The notes below the pieces were generated by a model. The model did no database searches. It saw only the letters and a list, made by a program, of their open reading frames with translations, and was not told the origin of the DNA. Positions 17,729 through 28,039 of a DNA stretch of 64,000 nucleotides are shown in pieces (the first letter of the stretch is position 1; each line of letters starts with the position of its first letter). The position numbers and the translations under genes are program-made. This DNA is from Dictyobacter vulcani (GTDB lineage: Bacteria; Chloroflexota; Ktedonobacteria; Ktedonobacterales; Ktedonobacteraceae): the NCBI RefSeq assembly GCF_008974265.1, contig NZ_BKZW01000001.1:1612001-1676000 (forward strand), written 5' to 3'.

Positions 17729-18270
17729 AAATGAGCCTCTTCCTGCTCCTTTTCGTAGAGCGTGCGCAAGAAATTGAGCGCGCGAGCCATGAGCGAACGC
17801 ACGCTCCCTTCGCGTTTGCCCATCAACATCGCAATCTCCGAACTGCGCAGGCCATGGGCGAAACGCAGCTGGATAGCCCTTCGCTGGCCAGGAGAAAGCC
17901 TATCCAGGTAGGTCTGTAAAAGTGCGGACTCCTCTCGCTGCAGCATAATCAGCTCGGGAGAGCGTTCCTTATCGTCGATATAGTCAGCTACCAGGCTCAG
18001 ATCAAGCCCACGCCTGATGTGCGAGCGGCGATAAGCGTCCACCGCCTTGTTCCGTGTTACCCGCCAGAGCCAGGACACCTGCTCTTTTCCGCTCATCAGG
18101 ACAAACTTCTCCGTCTCAAGCGCGGCCACGAATACTTCCACTAGTACATCCTCCGCGACCTCGTGCGAGCCGGTCTGTTGACTCAGATAAGCAAAAAGCG
18201 CCGGACCATGTTGCTCATAGAGACGGCCCACCGGCGAGCCATCCGCAGCGACGTTATGTGAGAGTTCCAT
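17725..18270 (-). CDS. ECF-type RNA polymerase sigma factor
   Basis: Extracytoplasmic-function sigma factor of 181 residues. Region 2 is visible as LYEQHGPALFAYLSQQ ... WLWRVTRNKAVDAYRR, and region 4 as LSPGQRRAIQLRFAHGL followed by the helix-turn-helix SSEIAMLMGKREGSVRSLM. The start at 18270 is chosen because GAGAGG lies eight bases upstream; the frame is open 44 codons further. Likely promotes transcription of its own operon with the membrane propeller protein. Confidence 0.9.
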   Translation of the reverse strand: MELSHNVAADGSPVGRLYEQHGPALFAYLSQQTGSHEVAEDVLVEVFVAALETEKFVLMSGKEQVSWLWRVTRNKAVDAYRRSHIRRGLDLSLVADYIDDKERSPELIMLQREESALLQTYLDRLSPGQRRAIQLRFAHGLRSSEIAMLMGKREGSVRSLMARALNFLRTLYEKEQEEAHL

Positions 18271-18659
18271 GCTTTTCCTCTCAGTGTTTTTTGAGATCTC
18301 ACCTTTCCATCGCACGAAGATAGAAAAACGTTGCATCCCTACCCATCCGTCTTTTTCTTCTGCCAAAAAGAGGAGGCATAAACAGCGACAAATACGCTTC
18401 AATGAGGGAATTGGTGAGAGGGAGACAATGCGCGCAAGGGATCGTCATCGCTACATTCCGTACCAACGAGCGGCATTTGAGGCGCTGGGGCGATGCTGCG
18501 CACATGCCCCTCTTGTAAATCTTTTTATTGCATGGCTCATGTGCAATTTGGGGGAAATGAAGAGCTTACCGCATGGTTCCCTTTCAGAAATGTGCTCAAG
18601 AAATCGATTGGAAAGAGGCCTCATTTAACTAAATTTCCATCCATACTTACCATTCGCCT
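18271..18659. other. Intergenic region upstream of the sigma gene
   Basis: No convincing gene. A short rightward frame beginning MLRTCPSCKSFYC is present at 18493 but runs antisense into the integrase remnant and is not credited. The sigma promoter must be near 18290-18340. Confidence 0.5.
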
Positions 18660-19241
18660 TTATGGTTTGTCATCTGGAGGAAACACACCGTCCCATGTAT
18701 ACACCACCTCTTTTTGCATAGATGGGAACAGATGCGAATACGTTCGCAGCGTGATCGATATATCGCTATGCCCTAGCAATTCCTGTATAACCTTGATGTT
18801 CACCTCCATGCACAACAGGATAGACGCAGCACTGTGGCGAAGATCGTGAAAGCGAATATGAGATAAACCGACCTCTTTTAACAGCTTTCTGAACTTTTCC
18901 CCCATGTGATTAGGATGCATATACTCGCCGCTCAAGTTAGGGAACACCAGGTCATTATCTGCCCACTTCTTAGCAACTTCGCGCGCTGCCAATTGCTGAA
19001 CGCGATGCTTTTCTAGCATATCGAGAAGGAAAGAGGGAAGGCTAATCAAGCGTTTACCCGCTGTCGTCTTGGGCTTATCCTCAATGTAACCATAGTGGGC
19101 GATAAAATCAACGGAGTGCATCACCAGTAAACGCCGCCGCTCGAAATCCACATCAGACCAGCGCAAAGACAGCAGTTCGCCACGACGCATACCAGTGACA
19201 ACGACCATAGCTAGCAAGACCTCCAGGAGATGCCCTGACAA
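18660..19241 (-). pseudogene. Tyrosine recombinase/integrase, N-terminally truncated
   Basis: Contains only the catalytic domain (193 residues) of a phage-type site-specific integrase. The catalytic set is present: Arg in TGMRRGELL, HDLRHSAAS, His in LLGHSD and Tyr in RTYSHLF. The frame opens with a TTG right after an in-frame TAG and lacks the roughly 170-residue arm-binding and core-binding domains normally preceding TGMRRGE. A remnant of the element that used the tRNA-Pro site is a reasonable inference; a free-standing catalytic fragment is the alternative. Confidence 0.8.
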
Positions 19242-19280
19242 TTCCTAATATAGCCTTGCACAAGTTGATAATGTTGCTCA

Positions 19281-20501
19281 TCATATTACAGTCAGAGGTA
19301 TTATATACTGTAGCTCTGGAGCGGAACCTTGCCAGTAGATAGCGCCGGTATGAGCATTCATGGCATAGATCGTACTTTTGCCATCGCCGCCGATACGCGC
19401 AAAATAGAGCACATTATCAACTATTGTTATGGGCGTAAATTCAACGCTCTGGCTGGCACCGAGAGATTGATGCCAGATGACTTTGCCGGTGGCGGCATTA
19501 AGGGCATAGGGACCATCTATATTGATATACAAAACGCCGTTCGCACTGGTAGCAGCATTGTACGCTGAAGAAGCAGACTTGTAGCGCCAGCGTAGCGCAC
19601 CGCTATTGGCTTGCCGCGCATCGAGAGAGTGATCACCCGAACTGACATAGGCCAGATCCTTATACAAACTCACGCCACCATAGTAACTCATCGCAACTTT
19701 CCAGCTCAGCGAGCCATTTGCGCTATTGAGTACATATAATCCACCCTGAACTGTCGTATCAGCGGACGACTCCGTGCCAAAGTACACGCGCTTGTTACCT
19801 GCAATCAACTTTGCAGTAACGGGAGCAAAGTTTGGTATCTGATAATGCCAGCGAATCGCTCCATCTTTTGCGTTAAGTGCATAGACCTTAACTTCTCCCG
19901 CGGCATAGAGTACGCCATCGTCCAGCGCTTGAAACGCAGTGTCAGCCGGAGTGGACCAGAGCAGTTTCCCATCCTGTGTTCGCAGCGCATCTGAACCAGC
20001 ATAGACGACATTATGATAGACCAGAGGAACGTCATTGCCCATAACTGGATCGGGGGCAGTGGCGCAATTAGACTTTGTGCTCCAGAGCAGGGAGCCATCC
20101 CGGGCACGAAAAGCATACATATATCCCTGATAACCTGAAGCACATACATAGGCAACGCCACCAACCACTGCAGGCTCGCCAAAATTCATAAACGGACCAG
20201 CAGGACAGGACCCAGGACAGGGAAAATTGCCTGTAATACTCACCTTCTTGCACCAGAGCAGTGCACCATTGCGAGCGCTAAGAGCATAGAGGTTTCCAGA
20301 ACTGGCTGTATACATCACATGGGTATCAGATGCAGGCAAGGGAGTAGTAACTGAGAAACTGGAGAAATGCTCAGGGCAGTTACTGAGGACAACCGAATGA
20401 GGCTGTTGTGTCTGTTGCATGCTCTGACTATTTAAGCCACAAGCGCTCAAAGTAAACAGGAACAGACAACAGAGAAAGGCAGAGAATAGGCGGTACTTCA
20501 T
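19281..20501 (-). CDS. Lipoprotein with PQQ-like beta-propeller repeats
   Basis: A secreted lipoprotein: MKYRLFSAFLCCLFLFTL then lipobox LSAC with Cys about residue 21. The mature part holds repeated blades of the form VYAxxxxGxLYALxAxxGxLLW, such as GNLYALSARNGALLWC, AYVCASGYQGYMYAFRARDG and NGVLYINIDGPYALNAATG, like PQQ-binding or BamB-like propellers. No dehydrogenase catalytic residues are obvious, so structural or binding role is likely. The ATG at 20501 with AGGA upstream is preferred over the ORF start 93 bases earlier, because it begins the signal peptide. Confidence 0.85.
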   Translation of the reverse strand: MKYRLFSAFLCCLFLFTLSACGLNSQSMQQTQQPHSVVLSNCPEHFSSFSVTTPLPASDTHVMYTASSGNLYALSARNGALLWCKKVSITGNFPCPGSCPAGPFMNFGEPAVVGGVAYVCASGYQGYMYAFRARDGSLLWSTKSNCATAPDPVMGNDVPLVYHNVVYAGSDALRTQDGKLLWSTPADTAFQALDDGVLYAAGEVKVYALNAKDGAIRWHYQIPNFAPVTAKLIAGNKRVYFGTESSADTTVQGGLYVLNSANGSLSWKVAMSYYGGVSLYKDLAYVSSGDHSLDARQANSGALRWRYKSASSAYNAATSANGVLYINIDGPYALNAATGKVIWHQSLGASQSVEFTPITIVDNVLYFARIGGDGKSTIYAMNAHTGAIYWQGSAPELQYIIPLTVI

Positions 20502-20751
20502 CGTAAATCCTTTTATCCAGAAGCGAATAATACATATTAACGATAGGTGGTATATCAAACCTCGTCTTATGGAATTAGCGACCTCCAGATCCATTTTTTC
20601 ACAGGAAAGAAAGTAATCCCGTCTAATGACGTTTTTTTGTTCCTACCACTAATCCCGATGATCTGCACGCTCATAGTATTTAGCTATACTCTTTATCTGA
20701 ATCGCTCGAAGTTCAGGCGCTAACAATTGCTAGACTTTTCAAGCTTGTCAG

Positions 20752-21330
20752 TTAAGGGATATCATCCAACTCTAAATAGACTTTTCTGTAAATATCTTTT
20801 ACGCGGAGAGTTACTTCAATACATTCAAGGTTAATAACATCTTCATCATTCACGTACAATGTGTCTTCCCAGCTACGCATATTCACACGATGATAGTGCT
20901 TGATTGAGCGCCGCCTGGAGTCAATTAGTAATATTTCTTGAATGGTGGGATAGCGTTGATATGCGTCAAGTTTCTCCAGTTTATCTGTATTTTCTGTTGT
21001 TGGTGAAAGTATTTCTACCACTACGGATGGAGCTTCTATATATTTTCGGCGTGTCCAATCGGCTGGATCACAGGACACCGAGGCATCGGGAAGATAAACA
21101 CGGCTATCTGAAAGATGCAGGACAACGTCTGAGTTGTATACGACACATTCTGAGTCTATTAAGGCTGAGTCAAGCAATGAAGCGATACGAGCACCGATTT
21201 GTGCATGTGCAGGACTACCACCGGTCATCATACGGATATCGCCATCAATATACTCGTACTTACGGCCTGGATGGGCATCAACCAGTGCCCAATACTCATC
21301 TGTAGTAAATTTACGCTGTGGATCATACAT
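20752..21330 (-). CDS. Uma2 family (DUF820) restriction endonuclease-fold protein
   Basis: A 192-residue PD-(D/E)XK-fold protein of the Uma2 family, abundant in cyanobacteria and Chloroflexota; role unknown. Seen: TTDEYWALVDAHPGRKYEYIDGDI at the start, then SDVVLHLSDSRVYLPDASV, APSVVVEILSPTTENTDKLEKLDAYQ with the E-x-x and K typical of the family core, and QEILLIDSRRRSIKHYHR. No linked methylase or integrase, so it is probably a solitary copy. Confidence 0.88.
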   Translation of the reverse strand: MYDPQRKFTTDEYWALVDAHPGRKYEYIDGDIRMMTGGSPAHAQIGARIASLLDSALIDSECVVYNSDVVLHLSDSRVYLPDASVSCDPADWTRRKYIEAPSVVVEILSPTTENTDKLEKLDAYQRYPTIQEILLIDSRRRSIKHYHRVNMRSWEDTLYVNDEDVINLECIEVTLRVKDIYRKVYLELDDIP

Positions 21331-21442
21331 AGTGCACCTCTACCTCCACCAGAACAACAAAATGACCTTAATAAGCTGTCATGTACACCATACACTACGT
21401 CACTATAACATGCAACAAGCAGACGTTTTCTATCCGAGCCTT

Positions 21443-21485
21443 CCAGGAGAGCGCTGGCTGGCTATTTCAACCAACGCTCTCCTGG
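21443..21485 (-). terminator. Hairpin downstream of the methyltransferase
   Basis: CCAGGAGAGCG and CGCTCTCCTGG flank a 21-base loop, starting ten bases beyond the methyltransferase stop. No T-run follows, so termination is uncertain. Confidence 0.45.
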
Positions 21486-21494
21486 TTAAGGGGA

Positions 21495-22562
21495 TCAGCG
21501 TTTCTTGACGGCGCTGATCAAGGTGGCTCCTGGGGTAAGCAGGCGGTGTTCGCGGATGTTTTCCATGCCACATTCTTCAAGCCATGCGCGTACTTCGGAG
21601 AATGGATAGCAGGTGCCGCCGACGATGGCCATGGTGAGTGCCATGAGCTGGACCATCTGGTTGGCAAGGCGCGAGTAAGGGGTCTGGCCGGTGACCTGGT
21701 CGACAAAAAAGATTTGGCCGCCGGGTTTGAGGCTGCGCACTACTTTCTTTAAGAGCAGCAGGTTCTGTTCTGGCTGTAGCAGATGGGCGATCTGAAAGTA
21801 GAAGGCAGCATCAAATGTTGCACCAAACTGCTGGTCAAAATCATCTTTGATGATATCTCCACAGACAAAGCGCATACGCTTCTCCAGCTTTTGCTGTTTG
21901 GCAGTCCGTACTCCAGCTTCGATGCCCGGCTGAATATCCAGGATGGTGGCCTGGAGGTTGGGATATTTATGGCACAGCATGGCACTGTAAGCGGCGTGTG
22001 AGCCTCCTACATCCAATAAGGTGGTAGGGCAAGCGGGAAGCTTAATCTTGCGGATCACTTCCCCTCCCAGCGCGGTTGCCAAGGCCGCCAGACCCGCATA
22101 GTGTCGGGCCAATGCGCGCTGCATTTCGGGATCACGGGCATCCTCGTCATAGGGCATGCGCATCGCTTGCTTGTTGGTGCGAATTGTTTCCGGTAGATGT
22201 TTCCAGATATCGACAATATCGGGACTGTGAATAATATATGGAGCAACCGAAGCAGGAGATTTCGAGGTGAGCCAGCGCTGCGCCATACGTGAGTTGCGGT
22301 ACAGTCCTTTGCGCTGACGGACATAGCCTGCGCTGACCAGGAGATTTAATGCCAGCTCTAATCCTCGCGGATGACATTCAAGCTGATCCGCTAGAGCATC
22401 CAGTGAAAGCGCTTTTCTATCCAATGCATCAAAGAGACCCAGTTCACAGGTGGTTACCACTACCTGGGCAATACCAGGCACCAGGGGTGTATCAAATAAA
22501 GGGATGGGCAAGAGATTAAAGCGAAACAGAACCGAGTCGAGCAGGGACAAGCGTAACGGCAT
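21495..22562 (-). CDS. Winged-helix/SAM-dependent O-methyltransferase family protein
   Basis: A 355-residue class I methyltransferase of the O-methyltransferase (dimerisation winged-helix plus Rossmann) type. N-terminal helix-turn-helix-like part reads LGLFDALDRKALSLDALADQLECHPRGLELALNLLVSAGYV; the SAM motif I is TTLLDVGGSHAAYS (about residues 180-193), post-I acid in ATILDIQPGIE, and motif III region LKPGGQIFFVD. These enzymes act on polyketide, quinone or carotenoid-like substrates. The adjacent UbiA prenyltransferase gene on the same strand suggests prenylated-quinone or related chemistry, but no substrate can be read from sequence. Confidence 0.85.
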   Translation of the reverse strand: MPLRLSLLDSVLFRFNLLPIPLFDTPLVPGIAQVVVTTCELGLFDALDRKALSLDALADQLECHPRGLELALNLLVSAGYVRQRKGLYRNSRMAQRWLTSKSPASVAPYIIHSPDIVDIWKHLPETIRTNKQAMRMPYDEDARDPEMQRALARHYAGLAALATALGGEVIRKIKLPACPTTLLDVGGSHAAYSAMLCHKYPNLQATILDIQPGIEAGVRTAKQQKLEKRMRFVCGDIIKDDFDQQFGATFDAAFYFQIAHLLQPEQNLLLLKKVVRSLKPGGQIFFVDQVTGQTPYSRLANQMVQLMALTMAIVGGTCYPFSEVRAWLEECGMENIREHRLLTPGATLISAVKKR

Positions 22563-22638
22563 AAACGAGACCTTTCGTCGAGAACACGTGTGTCCAATTC
22601 ATTTAGAGGGAACAGGCACCATTTCTATGCACAGTCTA

Positions 22639-23517
22639 TCAGACCAGCAAGGTACTTGCCAGCCAGCCACTCGCCAGCACAAGACATGTGCCAACCACCA
22701 GGAGAAAATAACGCTTTCCTGCTTGAGGCATACCTGTATGCACAGGCTGGAAAATAATTAATCCGATACCGATCAGGACCAGGCCTGAAGTAAGCCAGAA
22801 AATCAATGGCTGAACAAAAACGACATTGGTCAGGGTAAAGATAGCGACCAGCAAGGCGGCCAGAAAGATGAGGAGTGGGCAGAGCAAACGTGTACGCTGC
22901 TCACCCAGGGCTACAGCCAGAGTATGAGCCTGGTTGGCTGCGTCTTCGGCTAAATCTGGCAGGGAATTCGCCAGATTTAAAGCAACGCCCAGTAAGGCAG
23001 CAACAGGAATCAGACAAAAGATAAAGGGAGAGATGTGTCCGACAGCCACAAAGGCATAGACTGGAATTAATGGTATCGCCAGCGCAAATACAATACCGCT
23101 CCAGGGCGTTGATTTGAGTCCCAGATTATAACCCTGACCCAGGATCAGGTAGAGTGTTGAGATCAGGATGGCGAGCCAGTTGAGAGGTAGGAGGAGCAGA
23201 TACATGAGGACAATCCACAACCAGCCAAAGATCAGAGCTTCACGTGGCGAGACGATGCCACGGGCAAGTGGCTTATCGCGTTTACTCACCATATCCAGTT
23301 CCCGATCACAGTAATCATTGAGTACAGCAATAGAGCATTGCATGGCACAGTGAGCTGCGATGACCAGAAATAAGGTTCCCCAGACCAGGTGAGGCCAGGC
23401 CGCCAGCAAGGCAAAAATGGAGACGGCCAGGGTATGCAATAAAACAGGACCTGGATGGCAGAGTAAAAAAAAGCCTGGTATTTTGCTGCCAGGCTGACGC
23501 TGCTTAAGGGCTCCCAT
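22639..23517 (-). CDS. UbiA family prenyltransferase
   Basis: Polytopic membrane enzyme (292 residues, about eight spans) transferring a prenyl chain to an aromatic or related acceptor. Two Asp-rich motifs are visible: NDYCDRELDMVSKRDKP (N-D-x-x-D-x-x-x-D) and LPDLAEDAANQ. Preceded by a hydrophilic N-terminus and lying 76 bases upstream of the methyltransferase, same direction. Candidate acceptors are a quinone ring, heme or chlorophyll-like ring, or a phenol; the NDYxDRELD form is not the classical heme O synthase signature, so I leave it unspecified. Confidence 0.85.
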   Translation of the reverse strand: MGALKQRQPGSKIPGFFLLCHPGPVLLHTLAVSIFALLAAWPHLVWGTLFLVIAAHCAMQCSIAVLNDYCDRELDMVSKRDKPLARGIVSPREALIFGWLWIVLMYLLLLPLNWLAILISTLYLILGQGYNLGLKSTPWSGIVFALAIPLIPVYAFVAVGHISPFIFCLIPVAALLGVALNLANSLPDLAEDAANQAHTLAVALGEQRTRLLCPLLIFLAALLVAIFTLTNVVFVQPLIFWLTSGLVLIGIGLIIFQPVHTGMPQAGKRYFLLVVGTCLVLASGWLASTLLV

Positions 23518-23565
23518 CTCGTCTGCCTCCCTTATAAAGCATGCATTTTTTAATACTGAGATGGT

Positions 23566-24126
23566 CTACCAGACCGGTAAACGATCAACCACGGCTCGAT
23601 ACCATTGATCACGTACATCGGAACCTGCGACCGCCAGAGTAATCCAGACACCTAGCAGGGTTCCAAGCACCCATAAGCAGGCCATCAATGTATCTGTGTT
23701 TGTAGTCGCCAGGGTATTCCAGAAGGAGTACACGAAAAGGGCTATCGGATCATTTCCATTACCAATGGGCAATATTCCCTTGACGGCCGGCTGATCCATG
23801 GTGATCACGAACATAGTAAAGGTCGCCAGGACGATGGCAATACATAACTCAGAGAGCAATGGACGAAAGACAGAAAATTCCTGCTTGCGTGCTTTCACCT
23901 GTTGAGGGCTAAAAGCCACTCGTTGCATAATATTTGTGGTCAAATCAGCCGGTTCCGCAACCATTTCTATTTGCTGAAGCGACTGCTCAATCTCCTCTAA
24001 TAAAATATATTCCCGAGAACACGCAGGACAATTAGAGAGATGCATCTCCAGGGCGCGCGTTTGCGTCAGGTTGAGCTGTTTATCAATATACAGCTGCAAT
24101 TGGTAGGTTGCTTTTGCACAATGCAT
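23566..24126 (-). CDS. Anti-sigma factor with zinc-finger domain
   Basis: Membrane partner of the following sigma factor, holding it inactive until a signal. MHCAKATYQLQLYIDKQLNLTQ... then the zinc-binding HLSNCPAC (H-x3-C-x2-C), a coiled linker, and two membrane spans (about residues 90-110 and 145-165). The start is placed at 24126 because GAGAGG precedes it by six bases and it begins two bases after the sigma stop. Signal and target genes are unknown. Confidence 0.88.
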   Translation of the reverse strand: MHCAKATYQLQLYIDKQLNLTQTRALEMHLSNCPACSREYILLEEIEQSLQQIEMVAEPADLTTNIMQRVAFSPQQVKARKQEFSVFRPLLSELCIAIVLATFTMFVITMDQPAVKGILPIGNGNDPIALFVYSFWNTLATTNTDTLMACLWVLGTLLGVWITLAVAGSDVRDQWYRAVVDRLPVW

Positions 24127-24128
24127 GA

Positions 24129-24764
24129 CTAACCTCTCGTTTTCCACTCTTGATCAAACGCCTCAAGCCGCTCCTTCAGCAAATTCCGTGCTCGAAAGAG
24201 ATGCGTTTTTATTGTCCCGATCGGCATAGTCAATATCTCAGCCATTTCCTCATATGTCATTTCTTGCAGATGTCTCAGCACCAGTACAATACGATATTTG
24301 GCTGGTAAGGTCGAGATATGCTCACGAACAACAGCTTGTCGATCATGAGCTTCCAGTTCAGCACCGATACGCTCATCGCTATCAACTGCCTCTGCCTGGA
24401 TAGCAACCTGTAATGCTGCATCCTTTTTCCTTTGTTCTATCTGTTTTAAGGCACAGTTATAGGCAATGCGGTGCAACCAGGTCGAAAATCGAGCATCACC
24501 CCGAAAAGAATGTAAGCCTTGCCACGCAGCGAGAAACGCATCCTGCGTTACCTCATTGGCTTCATCATAATTCTGAAGCATGCGATAAACAAGATTAAAC
24601 ACTCTCCGCTGATGCCGTTGGACCAGGATTGCAAAAGCATCCTGGTTCCCTGCCTTGCTTGACATAACAAGTTCGGCGTCGTCCTGTTCAGCAGGTGTAG
24701 AATTTATACCTGGGAGCGATATTCCCATGCTGTGTGGTGGCTGCAATAGATACTCACTCATCAT
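24129..24764 (-). CDS. ECF sigma factor (SigE/RpoE-like)
   Basis: A 211-residue sigma factor. Region 2: FAILVQRHQRRVFNLVYRML, NEVTQDAFLAAWQGL and FSTWLHRIAYNCALKQI; region 4: LPAKYRIVLVLRHLQEMTYEEMAEILTMPIGTIKTHLFRARNLL. Translated in one operon with its zinc-finger anti-sigma. A perfect 12-bp inverted repeat in the divergent intergenic DNA (24789-24823) is a candidate control site. Confidence 0.93.
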   Translation of the reverse strand: MMSEYLLQPPHSMGISLPGINSTPAEQDDAELVMSSKAGNQDAFAILVQRHQRRVFNLVYRMLQNYDEANEVTQDAFLAAWQGLHSFRGDARFSTWLHRIAYNCALKQIEQRKKDAALQVAIQAEAVDSDERIGAELEAHDRQAVVREHISTLPAKYRIVLVLRHLQEMTYEEMAEILTMPIGTIKTHLFRARNLLKERLEAFDQEWKTRG

Positions 24765-24788
24765 AATATTATTAGAGGTTCAATCAAA

Positions 24789-24823
24789 GCAATATGTTTC
24801 ATCAATCTGACGAAACATATTGC
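24789..24823. promoter_or_regulatory. Inverted repeat between divergent genes
   Basis: GCAATATGTTTC and its perfect complement GAAACATATTGC flank an 11-base loop between the sigma gene and the small membrane protein gene. Either a dimeric-regulator operator or a leader hairpin; not followed by a T-run. Confidence 0.45.
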
Positions 24824-24880
24824 GCTATTCATGGTATCTTATCATACAGAAAGATATCCCGTATAAAGAGGTAGCCCAAA

Positions 24881-25336
24881 ATGTCATACAATGTTTTAGC
24901 ACTTTTAATTGGTTGGCTCATAGCCATGGCCATATTCCTGGGATTTATCATCCTGCTACGATACATTCAATATCGTGAACGGATGGCAATGCTCAGACAT
25001 GGTATCCGTCCACCCATGTCACGTCGACAACGCCGGAATCGCGGCATCCTGCGCGCGGGCTTGATTACCATGATGGTTGGGGTTACCCTGACAATTGGTC
25101 TATACCCGGTTGGTTTCCTGTTACCAAATACATTTACTTCAACTCCCTTTCACATTGGACCCTGGCTACTTCCGGGCCTCATTCCATTTGGTGTAGGGGC
25201 GGCCTTGACAGGAAGCTATTACCTGGAGCAAAATGCGCAGAGTGATATGGAAGACACACAAAATGAGGATACTCACAAAAAAGACAAGAGCAATGTCATT
25301 CCATGGAACGAACGTAAAGAAGGCCCGCATGCCTGA
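24881..25336 (+). CDS. Small membrane protein (DUF6249-like)
   Basis: A 151-residue protein with three hydrophobic segments (residues about 5-30, 58-82 and 92-112), a basic loop with RERMAMLRHGIRPP typical of the bacterial family with that conserved RxxMAMxxHG motif, and a hydrophilic acidic tail. Function unknown. AGAGGTAG precedes the ATG. It is divergent from the sigma/anti-sigma operon. Confidence 0.75.
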   Translation: MSYNVLALLIGWLIAMAIFLGFIILLRYIQYRERMAMLRHGIRPPMSRRQRRNRGILRAGLITMMVGVTLTIGLYPVGFLLPNTFTSTPFHIGPWLLPGLIPFGVGAALTGSYYLEQNAQSDMEDTQNEDTHKKDKSNVIPWNERKEGPHA

Positions 25337-25370
25337 TTTTTTTGGATTTTCCAAATTGGTGTAAAAAAGC

Positions 25371-25399
25371 TTGACAGAAAAGCCGGTCAGTGTTAATAT
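25371..25399 (+). promoter_or_regulatory. Promoter of the 16S/5S rRNA operon
   Basis: TTGACA and TAATAT with a 17-base spacer, about 180 bases before the 16S 5' end; strong consensus match. Confidence 0.85.
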
Positions 25400-25576
25400 C
25401 TCTCTTGCGCCCGACAGCAAAGTCTGAGGCGCCTACATAGCGAAAGCAACTGTAGGAACATGAACAACTGAAGAGTGGTAAGGAAACAGACAAATATTAA
25501 GCCAGTCAATTGCTTTGATGAGCTTGCCTGAATAAGAATAGTAAATCTCTTTAGAGGGATTTGCATATATAAAATT

Positions 25577-27058
<1,482 letters not shown>

Positions 27059-27250
27059 GGGAGCTTTGATGGGTGTCTTTCACCGAAAGACGTTTATACT
27101 CATCACACTTCCAGGTCGGTCTTACTTCACAAAGTAAGAGATCTAGTAAGCTTGTCAAAGACTGGTTATTTGACTGCTCCGCCTTACCACTCTTTAGTTG
27201 TTCAGGTTCAGCCAGTAATATGTAGAGGTAAACACATACCGCAGACATGC

Positions 27251-27324
27251 GGGCTTTTAGCTCAGGTGGTTAGAGCGCAGTCCTGATAAGACTGAGGTCC
27301 CTGGTTCGAGTCCAGGAAGGCCCA
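27251..27324 (+). tRNA. tRNA-Ile (GAT), copy 1
   Basis: Acceptor GGGCTTT/AAGGCCC with discriminator A, anticodon loop CTGATAA giving GAT, T arm GGTTCGAGTCC. CCA is not encoded. It is in the 16S-5S spacer. Confidence 0.95.
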
Positions 27325-27327
27325 TTT

Positions 27328-27400
27328 GGGGACGTAGCTTAGTTGGTAGAGCGCCGCCTTTGCACGGCGGAGGTCAGGAGTTCGAATCTCCTCGTCTCCA
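27328..27400 (+). tRNA. tRNA-Ala (TGC)
   Basis: Acceptor GGGGACG/CGTCTCC, anticodon stem CCGCC/GGCGG with loop TTTGCAC giving anticodon TGC, T arm GAGTTCGAATCTC, discriminator A without encoded CCA. It lies three bases after tRNA-Ile. Confidence 0.95.
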
Positions 27401-27431
27401 TTCATACTCTCTCACTCGCGTTTGTACACGC

Positions 27432-27559
<128 letters not shown>

Positions 27560-27587
27560 GCTTGTATAAACCAGACAAGAGATATGC

Positions 27588-27661
27588 GGGCTTTTAGCTC
27601 AGGTGGTTAGAGCGCAGTCCTGATAAGACTGAGGTCCCTGGTTCGAGTCCAGGAAGGCCCA
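27588..27661 (+). tRNA. tRNA-Ile (GAT), copy 2
   Basis: Identical over all 74 bases to copy 1, located 28 bases after 5S. Confidence 0.95.
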
Positions 27662-27675
27662 TTTTTGACTATCCC

Positions 27676-27706
27676 GATAAGACGGCTTTGGCGGTCTTAT
27701 TTTTTT
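27676..27706 (+). terminator. Terminator after tRNA-Ile copy 2
   Basis: GATAAGAC...GTCTTAT stem with a GC-rich loop followed by seven T residues. Confidence 0.75.
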
Positions 27707-27748
27707 GACCCGATTCTTTATTCGTCAAAAGATAAAGAGTACATATAC

Positions 27749-27822
27749 GGGCTTTTAGCTCAGGTGGTTAGAGCGCAGTCCTGATAAGACTGAGGTCCCT
27801 GGTTCGAGTCCAGGAAGGCCCA
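27749..27822 (+). tRNA. tRNA-Ile (GAT), copy 3
   Basis: A third identical tRNA-Ile, 87 bases after copy 2 and beyond a terminator, so it may depend on read-through or its own promoter; no clear -35/-10 is seen. Confidence 0.95.
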
Positions 27823-27828
27823 CTTCTC

Positions 27829-27861
27829 AAAAAAGACAGCTAAAAATTAGCTGTCTTTTTT
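27829..27861 (+). terminator. Terminator after tRNA-Ile copy 3
   Basis: AAAAAAGACAGCTAA and its complement with TTTTTT at the 3' side. Confidence 0.85.
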
Positions 27862-27928
27862 GTATTATGGAGGTTCGGCTCTTTCTTAAAATTCAAGATG
27901 AGTAACTCGCTGCCTGCAGCAGCAGGAA

Positions 27929-27984
27929 ATAAATGAGGATCGAAAAATGTGGGCAACGGCCCACATTTTTCGATCCTCATTTAT
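27929..27984. repeat. Perfect 26-bp palindrome, loop AACG
   Basis: Arms of 26 bases (begin ATAAATGAGGATCG) are perfectly complementary around a four-base loop, with no U-tract on either side. It lies between the tRNA cluster and the end of coaX. Could be a dispersed palindromic element or an RNA-stabilising/terminating hairpin for coaX. Confidence 0.7.
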
Positions 27985-28039
27985 GGATTGAAGCTACCTA
28001 CGGCACTTGAGCATATCAAGTCTAACGAAATACGGGTGT

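Noticed and set aside
18493..18849. Rightward frame beginning MLRTCPSCKSFYC, suggesting a zinc protein
   Set aside because: It runs antisense into the integrase remnant, has no ribosome binding site and loses sense after the first 20 residues.
27881..28039. Small RNA or missing 23S fragment after the tRNA cluster
   Set aside because: Only a hairpin is found; no 23S landmarks can be read.
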